DNA of 64,000 nt from NCBI RefSeq assembly GCF_001306115.1, contig NZ_LGCL01000045.1, forward strand, positions 62,001-126,000, given 5' to 3'. The notes under the pieces were generated by a model that saw only the letters and a program-made list of their open reading frames with translations, had not been told where the DNA came from and searched no databases. The position numbers and the translations under genes were made by a program. Positions 62,728 through 64,000 of the stretch are shown in pieces. Source of the stretch: Ornatilinea apprima (GTDB taxonomy: Bacteria > Chloroflexota > Anaerolineae > Anaerolineales > Anaerolineaceae). Within the stretch, counting starts at the first letter, position 1; each line of letters begins with the position of its first letter.

Positions 62728-62794
62728 GTTTGCTTCCTTTCTATCCGTGGGTTGATTGTAACCGAATCAACCAAATGCGTCAGGTGAAATGTCC

Positions 62795-62831
62795 AAAGAA
62801 AACCGCCCGTTTCTGGCGTTGAAACGGGCGG
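62795..62831 (-). terminator. Terminator after DUF4349 gene
   Basis: CCGCCCGTTTC and GAAACGGGCGG form a perfect 11 bp stem with TTTTCTTT behind it on the minus strand. Confidence 0.9.
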
Positions 62832-62854
62832 AGAAATTCTTATTTCAGGGCTTC

Positions 62855-63832
62855 TTATTCAACTGGCTGCTTGGGTTCTTCCTGCGGGGCAGCAGCAACC
62901 TTGCGGGCTTTCCGCCGGCGCACCAGGGCGCGAATGGCGAGGAAGACCAGGTAAATGGGCAGTAAGATGAGCAGCAGCACCGGCAGGATGAAGAGCACTA
63001 TCCAGATCAGGGCGTTGACAATGAACTGGAAGGCGTCGACCAGGGCCTGCAGGGCGTCGCGCGCCACACCCACGGGCTGCCAGCCGGCGACGGTGAGGGG
63101 TTCGACGGAGGCCTTGCTGATGATGCTGACGCTGATCGAAGACAGGCGCGAGGCTTCGTTGTAATAGTTGATCTGGCCTTGCAGCACTTCAATATCCTGG
63201 CGAACGCGAGTCAGCTCATTGAAGATTTGGAGAACGTCGTCGGTCTTGGTGGCAGAGGCCATGATTTCACGCAGTTGGGCTTCGGCTTCTTCCAGATTGC
63301 GCAGGCGGGACTGCAGGTCGGTGTATTCCTGGGTAACGTCCTGGCCGGATACGTTCTCATTGCGAATGTCGGTTTTGGGGTCTTCCACCAAACCTTTGAC
63401 CCGATCGAGGGCGGAGGTCAGCCCATCAGCGGGCACGCGGATGGTGATGTCTCCGGCGGGGACTTCGACTCCCTGGCTGGTGTAGGACTTATACAGGTTG
63501 GAGCTGACGATGAAGCCGCCCATTGACTCGGCCATCTTGCCAATGGTATCCATCGCCACGGCGGGGTCGACCACCACAATCGACAGGCTGGCATTCTTGA
63601 TGACGATGCGTTCCACGGCCTGGGCCTGAACGGTATCGCCGCTGTAGCTGTTAGCGGTAAAACCGGAATCCATTTCCATTGCAGGCGCGGCAGCAGCCGG
63701 GGCTTCCATCGGCATACTCTCGTAGCCTTTTTCTTCGGCGACCGCGTTTAAGGACCGCGTGGACGCGGCCGGAGAGCAGGCAGCCAGGGTCATGGCCAGG
63801 ATAACAAGGGCGATCAGGGTTTTCTTTTTCAT
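62855..63832 (-). CDS. DUF4349 lipoprotein
   Basis: The 325 aa protein has a signal peptide and lipobox (TLAAC, Cys near residue 19), an Ala/Pro/Met-rich linker, and a DUF4349 domain from about residue 75 (RIVIKNASLSIVVVDP, then a coiled coil around LQSRLRNLEEAEAQLREI) ending in a membrane segment (about 270-305) and a basic tail. Function is not known. AAAGGAGG before the ATG is near perfect. Its own terminator separates it from the ABC gene. Confidence 0.88.
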   Translation of the reverse strand: MKKKTLIALVILAMTLAACSPAASTRSLNAVAEEKGYESMPMEAPAAAAPAMEMDSGFTANSYSGDTVQAQAVERIVIKNASLSIVVVDPAVAMDTIGKMAESMGGFIVSSNLYKSYTSQGVEVPAGDITIRVPADGLTSALDRVKGLVEDPKTDIRNENVSGQDVTQEYTDLQSRLRNLEEAEAQLREIMASATKTDDVLQIFNELTRVRQDIEVLQGQINYYNEASRLSSISVSIISKASVEPLTVAGWQPVGVARDALQALVDAFQFIVNALIWIVLFILPVLLLILLPIYLVFLAIRALVRRRKARKVAAAPQEEPKQPVE

Positions 63833-63902
63833 CTAATTTCCTCCTTTATTCCGCATGGGCGTTGTTTCTACTGTGTAGACGGTCAACCCGTAAAAAAGTT
63901 CC

Positions 63903-64000
63903 CTACCAGCCATAAGAAAGGCGCAGCGCGTGCCGGTCTGGCAGCCCGGCGCGGCGGATGCGTTCTTGCACCGTGGATACAGCGTATGAAGCCCTGCGGA
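63903..64000 (-). CDS. C-terminal fragment of an unidentified gene
   Basis: An open minus-strand frame of 31 codons from the window edge ends in TAG: residues read RRASYAVSTVQERIRRAGLPDR then HALRLSYGW. The codon pattern (GC-rich third positions, Arg/Leu helix) looks like real coding. The gene's body lies outside the window and cannot be assigned; the ending would suit a GGDEF or similar signalling domain but that is a guess. Confidence 0.4.
   Translation of the reverse strand, partial: RRASYAVSTVQERIRRAGLPDRHALRLSYGW

Noticed and set aside
63833..63902. TTGACC on the minus strand as DUF4349 promoter
   Set aside because: No -10 hexamer at 16-18 bp; left unassigned.

Overview
The window reads as a stretch of chromosome from a member of the Chloroflexota, probably class Anaerolineae (inference). 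Pointers are moderately high GC, RNase Y, a T-box leader before leuS, several secreted or membrane proteins with Thr-Pro-rich linkers, Ser/Thr kinases carrying extracellular PD40 propellers, and a long formate-THF ligase of the type otherwise seen in animal C1-THF synthases. I see no rRNA, CRISPR array, phage or insertion sequence. Three tRNA genes are present: Ala-CGC, Ala-GGC and Leu-UAA.

Layout. 1-6917: exopolysaccharide operon (WecG-like glycosyltransferase, polyprenyl-phosphate sugar-1-P transferase, lipoprotein, Wzz-like protein, Wzy/ligase-like protein) ending in an overlapping secreted metalloprotease. 6988-17030: YtxH and PAP2 proteins, transglutaminase, GAF-PAS-adenylate cyclase, PfkB kinase, small membrane proteins, malic enzyme, DUF389 protein. 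17278-19360: UMF1-type transporter and PlsC acyltransferase. 19361-19877: strong promoter, structured RNA and terminator directly abutting recX, then rny. 22201-24775: M24 peptidase, esterase and MBL hydrolase operon. 24993-28055: tRNA-Ala pair, T-box leader and leuS. 28208-35168: MgtC, GNAT, VIT/VWA protein, prfA-prmC, RidA and an atypical response regulator. 35315-42264: second polysaccharide operon (ExoA-like GT2, sugar-phosphate transferase, CapD-like dehydratase, FemAB, Nudix, FemAB). 42279-47749: two tandem Ser/Thr kinases and a Thr-Pro-rich membrane protein. 47812-53943: psuK-psuG, PHP phosphoesterase, corA broken by one in-frame TAA, tRNA-Leu, fhs. 54121-64000: lysA, dinG-type helicase, GH36 glycosidase, ABC exporter, DUF4349 lipoprotein and the tail of one more gene.

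How it works together. The two polysaccharide operons each contain a lipid-carrier initiating transferase, and together supply glycosyl transfer, length control and polymerisation; FemAB proteins and the metalloprotease suggest peptide-based surface modification alongside. Most other genes are housekeeping: translation (leuS, prfA, prmC, tRNAs), RNA decay (rny), DNA repair (recX, dinG), one-carbon, lysine and pseudouridine metabolism.

The signals most worth a second look are the structured RNA upstream of recX, the single in-frame stop in corA, three promoters whose -10 box lies exactly 6 nt before an ATG (leaderless transcripts), five tail-to-tail gene pairs with no room for terminators, and the FemAB-Nudix-FemAB block. 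I found no clearly new multi-gene defence or metabolic system.
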